A stretch of DNA of 17,165 nucleotides from Actinomycetota bacterium (GTDB taxonomy: Bacteria; Actinomycetota; Thermoleophilia; Miltoncostaeales; Miltoncostaeaceae): contig SXZC01000209.1 of assembly GCA_005788075.1 (NCBI GenBank), forward strand, positions 1 through 17,165, written 5' to 3'. The translations under genes were made by a program, and so were the position numbers. How positions within the stretch are numbered: the stretch's first letter is position 1; the number at the start of each line of letters is the position of its first letter. Positions 1-7,408 of the stretch are shown piece after piece. Below the pieces are notes generated by a model that saw only the letters and a program-made list of their open reading frames with translations, made no database searches and was not told the DNA's origin.

Positions 1-1
1 C

Positions 2-283
2 GCGCCCTACTTCCGCGTGTTCTATCCCGTGCTGCAGTCCAAGCGCTTCGACCCCACCGGCGCGTACGTGCGTCGCTGGATCCCGGAGCTCGCGAACGTT
101 CCCGACCGCTTCATCCACGAGCCATGGAAGATGGATGAGGCAACCCAGGAGGAGGCAGGCTGCGTGATCGGCCGTGACTATCCCGCCCCGGTGGTGGACC
201 ACTCGGTTCGCCGCGACGAGGCCATCGCCCGCTACAAGGACGCCGATGCCCGCCACGCGGCGCGGCTGGAGGCCGCCGCATGA
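2..283 (+). CDS. Deoxyribodipyrimidine photolyase, C-terminal fragment (5' end outside window)
   Basis: The last 93 residues of a cryptochrome/photolyase-family protein are present; the frame is open from base 2 and stops at 281-283. The stretch PYFRVFYPVLQSKRFDP, then GAYVRRWIPEL and FIHEPW, is the typical end of the FAD-binding helical domain of class I photolyases, which use blue light and FADH- to split cyclobutane pyrimidine dimers in DNA. The N-terminal antenna domain is outside the window, so CPD photolyase, 6-4 photolyase and cryptochrome cannot be separated. The GTG at 17 is internal, because homology continues upstream of it. The stop overlaps the ATG of the next gene (ATGA), so the gene is probably co-transcribed and translationally coupled with the SDR/DUF2867 gene. 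Confidence 0.9.
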   Translation, partial: APYFRVFYPVLQSKRFDPTGAYVRRWIPELANVPDRFIHEPWKMDEATQEEAGCVIGRDYPAPVVDHSVRRDEAIARYKDADARHAARLEAAA

Positions 284-1749
284 GCCGGCGCGTGCTGGTA
301 ACCGGCGCCACCGGATACGTGGGCGGGCGCCTGCTGCATCGCCTCGAGGAGCGCGGCGATGAGATCACGTGCCTCGCCCGCACGCCGGACAACCTCGAGC
401 CGCGCTGCCTGCCGACCACCCGCATCGTCAAGGGCGACGTCACCACCGGCGAGGGCCTCGACGAGGCCATGGCCGGCGTCGAGGTGGCGTACTTCCTCGT
501 GCACTCCATGGGCGCCGCGGGCAACTACCACCGCGCGGAGCGCGAGTCGGCGCGCAACTTCGTGGCCGCCGCCGAGCGCGCGGGCGTGAAGCGCATCGTC
601 TACCTGGGTGCGCTGGGGCGCGGCAAGCACATGTCGAAGCACCTCGAGAGCCGGCAGGAGGTCGGGCGCATCCTCCGCTCGGGCTCGGTGCCGTGCGTGG
701 AGTTCCGTTCCTCGGTGATCATCGGCTCGGGCAGCCTCTCGTTCGAGATGGTGCGCGCACTGGTGGACCGCCTCCCCGTGATGGTGTGGCCCAAGTGGGT
801 GGACACGCCCACGCAGCCCATCGGCATCGAGGACGTCATCGAGTACCTGGTGGAGGCCTCGGAGATCCCGCTCGACGAGAGCGTGGTGGTGGAGATCGGC
901 GGCACCGACCAGGTGTCGTACGGCCAGCTGCTCATCGAGTACGGCCACGCGCGCGGCCTCAGGCGCTTCTTCATCCGCGTTCCCGTGCTCACGCCGCGGC
1001 TCTCGAGCCTGTGGCTCGGCCTGGTGACGCCCGTGTACGCGCGGGTGGGCCGTGAGCTGGTGGATGGCCTGCGCGCCGAGACGATCGTGACCACCGACAC
1101 CGCCGAGCGCCTGTTCTCGGTGCGGCCGCGGGGCATGCGCGAGCAGATCGACCGGGCGCTCGCCAACGAGGACCGGGAGTTCGCCGAGACGAAGTGGTCG
1201 GACGCCGTGTCGTCGCGCGGTCAGTCGCGCATGCGCTGGGGCGGCGCGCGCAAGGGCACGCGCCTGGTGGACTCGCGCTCGGCCTTCGTGCCGGTGCCGC
1301 CGGACGTGGCCTTCCAGCCGATCCAGCGCATCGGCGGGGACAGCGGCTGGTACCACGCCGACTGGATCTGGGACATCCGCGGCGCGCTCGACCTGCCGTT
1401 CGGCGGCGCCGGCACGCGGCGCGGTCGCCGCGACCCCGTGCACGTGGCCGTGGGCGACACCATCGACTTCTGGCGGGTGGAGGAGGTCGACCCCGGCCAC
1501 CTGCTGCGCATGAAGGCCGAGATGGCGCTGCCGGGCCGCGCCTGGCTGCAGTACGAGGTGCGCGAGGTGCCGTCGGGCTCGATGATCCACCAGACGGCGC
1601 TGTTCGATCCCGTAGGCGTGCTGGGGCGCGCGTACTGGTACGCCATGTGGCCATTCCACCAGTACGTGTTCGGGGGCACGCTGCGCAGCATCTGCCGCCT
1701 CGCCCGCGAGGAGGACCGGACGCGCGGCGAGGCGACGGCCGTCCGATGA
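280..1749 (+). CDS. SDR-family NAD(P)-binding protein with C-terminal DUF2867 domain
   Basis: A 489-residue protein. The N-terminus (MSRRVLVTGATGYVGG) has the Rossmann motif GxxGxxG at residues 9-15 of an atypical (YbjT/NmrA-like) short-chain dehydrogenase domain, running to about residue 300. From about 330 to 480 it matches the DUF2867 pattern (WYHADWIWDIRG, DTIDFWRVEEVDPG, YEVRE), a START-like region often fused to this type of SDR. Substrate and reaction are unknown. It begins inside the photolyase stop (ATGA) and ends inside the start of the FAD oxidoreductase (ATGA), so the three genes look like one coupled operon. From knowledge of other genomes, photolyases often sit beside such SDR proteins in light-inducible clusters; that this one is light-induced is inference. 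A long open frame on the opposite strand is a GC-rich shadow. Confidence 0.9.
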   Translation: MSRRVLVTGATGYVGGRLLHRLEERGDEITCLARTPDNLEPRCLPTTRIVKGDVTTGEGLDEAMAGVEVAYFLVHSMGAAGNYHRAERESARNFVAAAERAGVKRIVYLGALGRGKHMSKHLESRQEVGRILRSGSVPCVEFRSSVIIGSGSLSFEMVRALVDRLPVMVWPKWVDTPTQPIGIEDVIEYLVEASEIPLDESVVVEIGGTDQVSYGQLLIEYGHARGLRRFFIRVPVLTPRLSSLWLGLVTPVYARVGRELVDGLRAETIVTTDTAERLFSVRPRGMREQIDRALANEDREFAETKWSDAVSSRGQSRMRWGGARKGTRLVDSRSAFVPVPPDVAFQPIQRIGGDSGWYHADWIWDIRGALDLPFGGAGTRRGRRDPVHVAVGDTIDFWRVEEVDPGHLLRMKAEMALPGRAWLQYEVREVPSGSMIHQTALFDPVGVLGRAYWYAMWPFHQYVFGGTLRSICRLAREEDRTRGEATAVR

Positions 1750-2723
1750 GGATCGCCGTCATCGGCGCGGGCATCGCCGGCCTGGTGGCGGCGCGCGACC
1801 TCGTGGACGCCGGCCACGAGGTGGTGGTGTTCGAGAAGAGCCGCGGCATGGGCGGGCGCATGGCGGCGCGCCGCGCCGAGGGCGATGCCGTGGTGGACCA
1901 CGGCCTGCCGGTGCTCGACGTGCCGCGCGATGGGGTGCTGGCCGGCTTCGTGGTGGACCTCGCGGCCGATGACCTCGTGGAGGTCGTGGCGCCGGGCGAG
2001 CCCGTGCCGGGCCGTTCCACCGAGGGGGCGCCCCAGCTCGCGTGGGCATCCGGAATGACCCGGCTGCCCAAGGCGATGGCGCACGGGCTCGAGGTGGTCA
2101 CGGCCACGCGGGTCGCTGCGATCCGCGCCGACGGCGATGTGCTCGAGGTGGCGCAGGACCAGGGAAACACCCTCGGCACCTATGACTGGGTGATCGTCAC
2201 CGCCCCGGGCGCGCAGGCCGCCGACCTACTCGATCACAGCCCGCGCGGCGCCGTGCGGGCAGCGGACATGCGCGCCGTGGCATACGACATGGCGGTGATG
2301 GTGCTCGCGGGCGTGGCGATGGAACCGCCGGAGTGGTTCGCGCACCGGCCGCTCACCGGGCCGATCGCCTACATCACCAACGAGGCGGCCAAGGATCGCC
2401 CGCCGGTGGACGGCGTGGCGTCGTTCGTCGCGCGCCTCGGGGCCGATGCGAGCGAGGACCTCATGGAGGAATCCGACGCCGCGGTGCTCGCCGAGGTGCT
2501 CCCGGCCCTCGCCAAGGTGCTGGGCAAGCCGGCGGCGAAGCCCGCCTGGACCCAGGTGAAGCGCTGGCGCTACTCGACCACGCGCGACCGGCTGGACCAG
2601 CAGGCCCTCAACCCCGAGGGCACCCGGGTGCTGGTGGCCGGCGACGCCGTGGCCGCCGGCCCGCGCATGGAGGACGTCGCGGCCACCGGGCGGTGGGCCG
2701 CGCAGCGCATCCTCGGGTCCTAG
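1746..2723 (+). CDS. NAD(P)/FAD-dependent oxidoreductase, renalase-like
   Basis: A 325-residue flavoprotein. It begins MRIAVIGAGIAGL, the FAD-binding GxGxxG motif (G7, G9, G12), followed by the conserved second part EKSRGMGGRMAARR and VDHG around residues 37-62. KRWRYS near residue 275 and VLVAGDAVAAGPRMEDVAATG at the C-terminus match the renalase-like amine-oxidase branch. The family oxidises reduced or isomeric nicotinamides or other small substrates, but the substrate here cannot be read from sequence. In related proteins VDHG is followed by an aromatic segment (AQYFT-like); here it is LPVLDVPRD, so the active site may differ. The ATG overlaps the preceding stop (ATGA). The TAG stop shares CTAG with the stop of the convergent gene on the other strand. 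Confidence 0.88.
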   Translation: MRIAVIGAGIAGLVAARDLVDAGHEVVVFEKSRGMGGRMAARRAEGDAVVDHGLPVLDVPRDGVLAGFVVDLAADDLVEVVAPGEPVPGRSTEGAPQLAWASGMTRLPKAMAHGLEVVTATRVAAIRADGDVLEVAQDQGNTLGTYDWVIVTAPGAQAADLLDHSPRGAVRAADMRAVAYDMAVMVLAGVAMEPPEWFAHRPLTGPIAYITNEAAKDRPPVDGVASFVARLGADASEDLMEESDAAVLAEVLPALAKVLGKPAAKPAWTQVKRWRYSTTRDRLDQQALNPEGTRVLVAGDAVAAGPRMEDVAATGRWAAQRILGS

Positions 2724-3454
2724 GGCTGGTCGTCCTCCGGGACGACCTCGACCTCGGCCACCTCGATCACCTCATCCACCTCGATCTCGCCGTCGGCGGT
2801 CTCGGTGATGGTCACGGTGTCGGTGACCTCCACGATGTCGATGCCCTCCTCGGTGACCACGGCCTCGACCACGTCGACGGTGTCGGTCACCTGGATGCCC
2901 TCGTCGGTCTCGACCGCCGTGACCACCTCGGTGACGTCGGTGAACACCGTGCCGGCGGGCGTCTCGGTGACCTCGATGACCTCCTCCACCTGCACCTCGG
3001 CGGCGATCACCTCGGGCCCGGCACCGGCGGGCGCCTCGACGTCCGTCTTCTTCCGGGGCGTCGATGCGCGCTTGGGCTTGGGCTGCTCGGCCGGGACGGC
3101 GCGACTCGCCTCGCGGCGGGCGAGCATGTCGCGCGCCTCGCGCAGCTTGCGCACGCGCTTGCGGCTCTCCACAGCACGGGCTTCGGCCGCGGCCTTGCGC
3201 TCGAGCGCGGCGTCGTACTCGGCGCGGATCTCCGGGTCGTTCACGAGCGCGCGCTCCGCCCACGCGAGCCAGTGCAGCTCGGCCTCGCGGTCGCGGTGCT
3301 TCATCGGGGTCTCCTCGACCCACTCGGTGCGACGGGCGATGGCCGCGCGGATCTCATCGTCGCCGGCGTCCCGGGGGACGTCCAGCATCTCGTAGAGATC
3401 GCGCTCCATCAGCGCCTGCACCAGCGCTGCGCGCTTGGGGTCAACGGTTGCCAT
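2720..3454 (-). CDS. J-domain-like protein lacking HPD, with acidic 18-residue repeat tail
   Basis: A 244-residue cytoplasmic protein; no signal peptide or membrane segment. Residues 18-83 look like a DnaJ J-domain (DLYEMLDVPRDAGDDEIRAAI, then EIRAEYDAAL), but the HPD tripeptide needed to stimulate DnaK is absent; the loop reads PMKHRD. Residues 84-115 are charged and helical, probably coiled coil, and 118-137 are basic (KPKRASTPRKK). Residues 163-234 are four tandem units of exactly 18 residues, rich in Val, Thr, Glu and Asp, with glycines at 168, 186, 204 and 222. The ATG is supported by AGGAG five bases upstream, partly formed by the preceding gene's TAG stop. It is the last gene of the MFS/secreted-protein operon. 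I do not recognise a named family; DnaK co-chaperone activity seems unlikely. Confidence 0.85.
   Translation of the reverse strand: MATVDPKRAALVQALMERDLYEMLDVPRDAGDDEIRAAIARRTEWVEETPMKHRDREAELHWLAWAERALVNDPEIRAEYDAALERKAAAEARAVESRKRVRKLREARDMLARREASRAVPAEQPKPKRASTPRKKTDVEAPAGAGPEVIAAEVQVEEVIEVTETPAGTVFTDVTEVVTAVETDEGIQVTDTVDVVEAVVTEEGIDIVEVTDTVTITETADGEIEVDEVIEVAEVEVVPEDDQP
2753..2968 (-). repeat. Four 54-bp in-frame tandem repeats encoding 18-residue acidic units
   Basis: Codons 163-234 of the J-like gene form four units of 54 bases. The glycine codons (GCC on the plus strand at 2951, 2897, 2843 and 2789) are exactly 54 bases apart. The unit at protein level is roughly x-E-T-x-[AED]-G, followed by twelve residues alternating Val/Ile with Thr/Glu/Asp. 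The DNA copies have diverged, so this is an old protein repeat and not a fresh slippage array. Confidence 0.8.
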
Positions 3455-3462
3455 GCTCGCTC

Positions 3463-3888
3463 CTAGGCCTTCGTGGTGAACGACACGCTACCGGCTGGCC
3501 GGCTCTTCACGGTGAACTTGCTCCGACAGGGCTTGCGCTTGGTGCCCTTGCACAGCACGTAGGCCTGCACCTGGCCGGTCACCCGGTAGGTGGATCGCGG
3601 GCGCAGGCCGGTGGCCTTCGCGGACACCTTGCGCGGCAGGCGGCTGGTGCTCCAGGGGGTGGTGAACGCGCGCCTGCCGATCGTGAACACCAGCCGCGAC
3701 TTCTGGCCCGTGGCGTTCTGCACGAAGCCGTTGAGCTGCGCGGTGGTGCGGGTGACCTTCGTGGCCTTGGTGACCTGTCCCTCGGCGCGGACGTTGTAGC
3801 TGTTCTGCGCGAGGGCCGGCGATGCGATGGCAGCGCCGGCGAGCCCGATGACGAGGGCGCGGCGGGTCGTGCTCATTGTCCATCCCAC
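3463..3888 (-). CDS. Secreted FN3-like protein, function unknown
   Basis: A 141-residue exported protein. A basic start (STTRR) is followed by a hydrophobic stretch and an Ala-rich cleavage site after ALA at about residue 27. The mature part has the pattern TTAQLNGFV...SRLVFTIG...VSAKATGLRPRSTYRVTGQVQA...SFTTKA, the usual form of short fibronectin-III-like domains in secreted actinobacterial proteins. Two cysteines (C113 and C121) could pair. The GTG at 3888 is chosen because GGAGGAG lies eight bases upstream; the ATG at 3876 would leave that site 20 bases away. Eight bases separate its stop from the J-like gene, so the two are probably co-transcribed. An extracellular or wall role is inferred only from the signal peptide. 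Confidence 0.82.
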   Translation of the reverse strand: MGWTMSTTRRALVIGLAGAAIASPALAQNSYNVRAEGQVTKATKVTRTTAQLNGFVQNATGQKSRLVFTIGRRAFTTPWSTSRLPRKVSAKATGLRPRSTYRVTGQVQAYVLCKGTKRKPCRSKFTVKSRPAGSVSFTTKA

Positions 3889-3914
3889 GAAGAGGTCTCC
3901 TCCGGTCGATTCCG

Positions 3915-3950
3915 GGGCGGCATGCTAGGTGAGGCGCTGGGGGCGGGGTC
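3915..3950 (-). promoter_or_regulatory. Possible promoter of the FN3-like gene
   Basis: On the minus strand TAGCAT (plus-strand 3922-3927) fits the actinobacterial -10 form TANNNT and lies about 20 bases before the GGAGGAG ribosome site. No good -35 box is visible. It would allow expression of the FN3-like and J-like genes independently of the upstream MFS gene. The 116-base spacer 3889-4004 holds nothing else I can name. Confidence 0.4.
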
Positions 3951-4004
3951 CGGGCATGGGCGGGCGGAACGTCCCGCACCGCGCATTCCGGCGATGGGTG
4001 GGCC

Positions 4005-5183
4005 TCAGCGGCGCGGCACCATGACGGCCAGCCATGCGGTGCCGAGGGCCACGATCGCGGCGACCACGATGGTGACGCCCTGGAACGAGAGCACCAGGTG
4101 CAGCCCGCCGCCGATGAGTGGCCCGAGGGTGTATCCGGCCGAGTAGACCACCACCATCGCGGCGGCGCTCAGGCCGTACGACCCCGCGTGGCCCATGTCG
4201 TCAACGGCCTCGGTGAACAGCGGACCGGCGGGTGCCGCGAGGATCGCCGCGCCCCCGAGGCACACGGCAAAGGCAAGGGTGACCCACCACGGCGGACCGA
4301 GCGCGACGAAGGGAAGCGCGACCGCCGTGATTATGCCGCCCACCACGAGTGGCAGCCGTCGGCCCGCGCGATCGGACCACCATCCCCCGAGGGGGGATCC
4401 CAGGAAGAGCGCGGCGGTGCCGAGGGCCAGCACAAGGCCGATGCCGCTCGACGACAGCCCGAGCCGTTCCGAGAGGTCGAGTGGGAGCAGGGGCTCGAGC
4501 ATGGCCTCCACCACCGCGAGCAGGATGAGCGCGAGCGCGCCGGCCCGCGCGCCGCGCGATCTCGCCACGCTGCGAAGCCCCGCCATGATGGATGGCACGG
4601 TGGTCGACGGCCGCGCGGTCTCCGGCACGAACACCACGCAGACCGCCAGCAGCAGCGGCACGATCGAGATGATGAGGAAGGTCTCCCGCACGCCCACCGC
4701 GTCGATGAGCACGCCCGAGAGCAGGGGCCCGAGCAGGCCCACGCCGCCGCCGGCCGTCTCGGCGAGGCCCAGGCGGAATCCCAGCTGGTTTGTGGGGTAG
4801 ACGTCGCTCACCGAGGCCAGGGCCCCGGTCCAGGTGAGCGCCGCGGCGCCTCCCTGCACCGCGCGGGCGATGGCCAGTGTGACGGGCTCGGTGGTGAAGG
4901 CGAAGGCCACGCCCGAGAGGGCAAGCAGCACCGCACCGGCGGCCAGGGCCTTGCGCCGCCCTGCCCTGTCGACCCACCGCGGCAGCAGCAGCGCAACGAG
5001 GAGCTGGGCCACGGGGAACGCCGCGAAGATGAGGGCCACCGCAGTGTCGGAGAGGCCCATCTCCTGCTGGTAGATGGGCAGCGCCGGCACGATCGCGCTG
5101 AACATCAGGGTGTCCACGGCGATGGCGGCGGTGGCGAGGGCGAACACCCGCGTGCGCGATGGGTGGGGTGCGCGCTGGCTCAC
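4005..5183 (-). CDS. Major facilitator superfamily transporter (drug-efflux-like)
   Basis: A 392-residue membrane protein with about twelve hydrophobic segments. The motif-A loop between TM2 and TM3 is RWVDRAGRRK (residues 69-78), and its second-half copy is WWSDRAGRR. The length and the N-terminal SAIVPALPIYQQEMGLS fit the MFS_1 exporter group related to multidrug and TetA-type proton antiporters. The substrate is unknown. The start is GTG, with no Shine-Dalgarno but TAGCGT six bases upstream, suggesting a leaderless mRNA. It is divergent from the PAC2 gene (61-base spacer) and lies upstream of the FN3-like and J-like genes on the same strand, so partial read-through is possible. Confidence 0.9.
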   Translation of the reverse strand: MSQRAPHPSRTRVFALATAAIAVDTLMFSAIVPALPIYQQEMGLSDTAVALIFAAFPVAQLLVALLLPRWVDRAGRRKALAAGAVLLALSGVAFAFTTEPVTLAIARAVQGGAAALTWTGALASVSDVYPTNQLGFRLGLAETAGGGVGLLGPLLSGVLIDAVGVRETFLIISIVPLLLAVCVVFVPETARPSTTVPSIMAGLRSVARSRGARAGALALILLAVVEAMLEPLLPLDLSERLGLSSSGIGLVLALGTAALFLGSPLGGWWSDRAGRRLPLVVGGIITAVALPFVALGPPWWVTLAFAVCLGGAAILAAPAGPLFTEAVDDMGHAGSYGLSAAAMVVVYSAGYTLGPLIGGGLHLVLSFQGVTIVVAAIVALGTAWLAVMVPRR

Positions 5184-5195
5184 GGCGACACGCTA
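5184..5195 (-). promoter_or_regulatory. Leaderless-type -10 box for the MFS gene
   Basis: TAGCGT (complement of 5190-5195) sits six bases before the GTG at 5183, the spacing expected when transcription begins at or next to the start codon. No -35 match is visible. Inference from motif and spacing only. Confidence 0.35.
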
Positions 5196-5244
5196 CCCGG
5201 CGGGCGTGCCGAACGCGCGGCCCTGACGCCCTGCACCTGTCACC

Positions 5245-6144
5245 ATGCACCCCATGTCAGGAAGCCTGAGCATCACGCCGCCCGACCCGCCGCTCCGCGA
5301 CCCCATGGTGGTCGCCGCGTTCCGCGGGTGGAACGACGCCGCGAGCGCCGCGTCGTCGACGATCTCCACCATCGCCGCGCAGCGGCATGCCGACAACATC
5401 GGCACGGTGGACCCCGAGGAGTTCTACGACTTCCAGGTGACGCGGCCGATCATCGACCTCACTGGCGACGACCCCTCGCTCACGTGGCCCGAGGTGGAGA
5501 TCATGGCCGCGCGCTGCCCGGACGCCGATCGCGACCTGGTGCTGGTGGTGGGCGGCGAGCCCTCGATGCGCTGGCCCACCTTCTGCCGGCTGCTCCTCGA
5601 CGCCGTCGAGGCCCTTGGCGCCAGGCGCTTCATCACGCTCGGGGCGCTGCTGGCCGACGTGCCGCACACGCGCGACGTGACCCTCACGGTGATGACTACG
5701 CAGGAGGGCCTGGTGCAGGGGATGGACACGCGTCCGCCCGGATACCGCGGCCCCACCGGCATCGTGGGAGTGCTGCACCTGCTGGCAGCCGAGCGCGGCC
5801 TCGAGGCGGTGTCGCTGTGGGCGCCCACCTCGCACTACGCCGCGGGCGTGGTGAACCACAAGGCCGAGCTCGCGCTGATCGAGGGCGTGGCATCGGTCAC
5901 CGGGGTTCCCATCGACACCACGGACGTCCGCGCCAACGCGCGTGAGTTCGAGGAGCAGGTGGACCAGGTGGTTGCCGGCGACCCGCGCCTGCAGCAGCTC
6001 GTGGAGCAGCTCGAGCAGGCCGCCGACGAGGACGAGCCCGTGGAGTTCGAGGAGGGCGACCTGCCCTCGGGCGACGAGCTGGTGGCCGAGCTCGAGCGCT
6101 TCCTGCGCGAGCGGCAGGACCCGCCGCCGCCCCAGGGCATCTAG
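5245..6144 (+). CDS. PAC2 family protein
   Basis: A 299-residue soluble protein of the PAC2 (proteasome assembly chaperone 2-like) family, common in Actinobacteria and named after a eukaryotic 20S assembly factor. The hallmarks are VVAAFRGWNDAASAA at residues 22-36, YDFQVTRP, LVLVVGGEPSMRW near 100, GARRFITLGALLADVPHTR in the middle and the SLWAPTSHYAAG segment. The last 50 residues are strongly acidic (DEDEPVEFEEGD) and end in a proline run. The bacterial role is not established; a link to proteasome or Pup-type turnover is possible, but no proteasome gene is in the window. The start may be the ATG at 5245 or at 5254; neither has a clear ribosome site. It converges on nth with ten bases between stops. 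Confidence 0.88.
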   Translation: MHPMSGSLSITPPDPPLRDPMVVAAFRGWNDAASAASSTISTIAAQRHADNIGTVDPEEFYDFQVTRPIIDLTGDDPSLTWPEVEIMAARCPDADRDLVLVVGGEPSMRWPTFCRLLLDAVEALGARRFITLGALLADVPHTRDVTLTVMTTQEGLVQGMDTRPPGYRGPTGIVGVLHLLAAERGLEAVSLWAPTSHYAAGVVNHKAELALIEGVASVTGVPIDTTDVRANAREFEEQVDQVVAGDPRLQQLVEQLEQAADEDEPVEFEEGDLPSGDELVAELERFLRERQDPPPPQGI

Positions 6145-6154
6145 CCGCCCGGCG

Positions 6155-6823
6155 CTAGAAGGCGCCCCGGCTCACGCAGGCGTTCCAGAGCGCGCACCCG
6201 TCGCACCTCGGCCGGCGCGCGGGGCATACCTCGCGCCCGTGCATGATCAGCCGCAGCCCGGTGTCGGCCCACATGTCGCGCGGCCAGACCTCCTTGAGGT
6301 CGGCCTCCACCCGCACGGGATCGTCGGAGTCGGTGAGGCCCAGTCGGCGCGCCAGGCGCAGCACGTGCGTGTCCACCGCGATCGCCGGCTCGTCGAACCA
6401 GTGGCCCAGCAGCACGCTGGCGGTCTTGCGCCCGACTCCGGGGAGGGTCACGAGGTCATCCATCGTGGTGGGCATCTCTCCCCCGAAGCGCTCCTCGATC
6501 GCCGTGGCCATGCCGATGAGCGACTTGGCCTTCGAATGGAAGAACCCGGTGGGACGGATGATCTCCTCGACGTCCGTGATACCCGCCGCCGCGAGGTCGG
6601 CCGGCGTCGGATAGCGCGCGAACAGGGCTGGCGTGACCGTGTTGACCATCTTGTCGGTGCACTGCGCGGAGAGGATCGTGGCCGCGAGCAACTCGAACTC
6701 GTTGCGGTGGTCGAGCGGCACGGGTACCACCGGACGCTCCTCCGCGAGGATCTCCGCCACCGCCCGCCCGCGCCCCTTGCGCGATCGCGGGCGCCGCTCG
6801 CGTGCCGGGCGCGCGGCGCTCAA
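6155..6823 (-). CDS. nth: Endonuclease III (DNA glycosylase/AP lyase)
   Basis: A base-excision repair enzyme that removes oxidised pyrimidines and cuts at AP sites. From the proposed TTG start it has 222 residues. The helix-hairpin-helix LPGVGRKTASVLL carries the catalytic lysine (K133), AVDTHVLRLARRLGL the catalytic aspartate (D151), and the C-terminal C-x6-C-x2-C-x5-C (C200, C207, C210, C216) binds the 4Fe-4S cluster. The frame is open to an ATG at 6898, but that would overlap the membrane-protein gene by 79 bases with an atypical extension. The TTG at 6823 overlaps that gene's TGA (TTGA) and has GAAGG seven bases upstream, and it gives the normal family length. The exact start is uncertain; the identity is not. 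Confidence 0.93.
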   Translation of the reverse strand: MSAARPARERRPRSRKGRGRAVAEILAEERPVVPVPLDHRNEFELLAATILSAQCTDKMVNTVTPALFARYPTPADLAAAGITDVEEIIRPTGFFHSKAKSLIGMATAIEERFGGEMPTTMDDLVTLPGVGRKTASVLLGHWFDEPAIAVDTHVLRLARRLGLTDSDDPVRVEADLKEVWPRDMWADTGLRLIMHGREVCPARRPRCDGCALWNACVSRGAF

Positions 6824-7323
6824 TGCAGGGCCTTCAGCACGATGATGACCACGCCCACCAGGGCGCTCACCATGCCCGCCAGCAGGGCGCGGTGCCATGG
6901 TCGCCCTCGGAGGCGCGCCGTGGTGGTGCCGCCGAATGCGAGGAAGGCCACCGCCACGCCGAGCGTGGCCCAGACGGCCGCATCGTCATCGATGATGCCG
7001 AGGCCGCCCAGCAGCAGCGGGATGCCCATCGGCACGAGCGGGTCGAGCACCGGCCAGCGGTAGCTGACCGATCGGCGCAGGCGCTCGCGCAGGGTGTCGG
7101 GGCTGGGGTCGCCGAGCACGTCCGAGTAGACCTCCGCGAACATCAGCACCACGAGCGTGCTGACCAGCGCGATGAGCAGCTGCCACGAGCTCCACCCGGG
7201 CTCGAGGTCGTCGGTGCCCGCGATGACGGCCGTGGCCACGATCGTGGCGTAGACGGCCAGCGACGTGTTCGACGTGAACCGGCGCCGGGGCGTTGTGGTG
7301 GGCTGGGGAGCGCTCGCGGGCAT
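6820..7323 (-). CDS. Small integral membrane protein, unknown function
   Basis: A 167-residue protein with about five hydrophobic segments (roughly 21-37, 47-66, 93-110, 116-133 and 144-164) and a basic, Pro/Thr-rich cytoplasmic N-terminus. The segment VLMFAEVYSDVLG followed by a charged loop resembles an uncharacterised actinobacterial membrane family with a WxAHVYA-like motif; I recognise the pattern but know no function. Its stop overlaps the proposed TTG start of nth, so the two are probably co-transcribed. Upstream, CATACT lies nine bases before the ATG with no Shine-Dalgarno, suggesting a leaderless or near-leaderless transcript. Confidence 0.75.
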   Translation of the reverse strand: MPASAPQPTTTPRRRFTSNTSLAVYATIVATAVIAGTDDLEPGWSSWQLLIALVSTLVVLMFAEVYSDVLGDPSPDTLRERLRRSVSYRWPVLDPLVPMGIPLLLGGLGIIDDDAAVWATLGVAVAFLAFGGTTTARLRGRPWHRALLAGMVSALVGVVIIVLKALH

Positions 7324-7338
7324 GCAGCGAGGAGTATG
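7324..7338 (-). promoter_or_regulatory. Possible -10 box for the membrane protein/nth pair
   Basis: CATACT (complement of 7333-7338) lies nine bases before the ATG at 7323. The same hexamer appears at similar spacing before cysH. No -35 element is visible. Confidence 0.3.
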
Positions 7339-7408
7339 GCGGGCATGGGCCGGGTGCCGGTGCCCGACCTGACCGACCCACCTCGGCGCCGGGATCGGCC
7401 AGCCGGTC

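Noticed and set aside
232..1659. A 475-residue minus-strand open frame opposite the SDR gene
   Set aside because: It is rich in His, Arg and Ala, the usual antisense shadow of high-GC genes, and it covers a clear SDR/DUF2867 coding sequence.
2753..2968. CRISPR-like or satellite array in the 54-bp repeats
   Set aside because: The copies are in frame, diverged and inside a coding gene with no spacers; they are a protein repeat.
3206..3454. Calling the 244-residue protein a true DnaJ/CbpA co-chaperone
   Set aside because: The HPD tripeptide is missing, and there is no zinc-finger or DnaJ C-terminal domain.
4098..5945. A 615-residue plus-strand frame across the MFS and PAC2 genes
   Set aside because: It crosses two well-supported genes in other frames and shows low-complexity Arg/His/Gly composition with no domain.
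6148..6170. A terminator between the convergent PAC2 and nth genes
   Set aside because: Only about five consecutive pairs (GGCGC/GCGCC) form and there is no T-tract; too weak to list.
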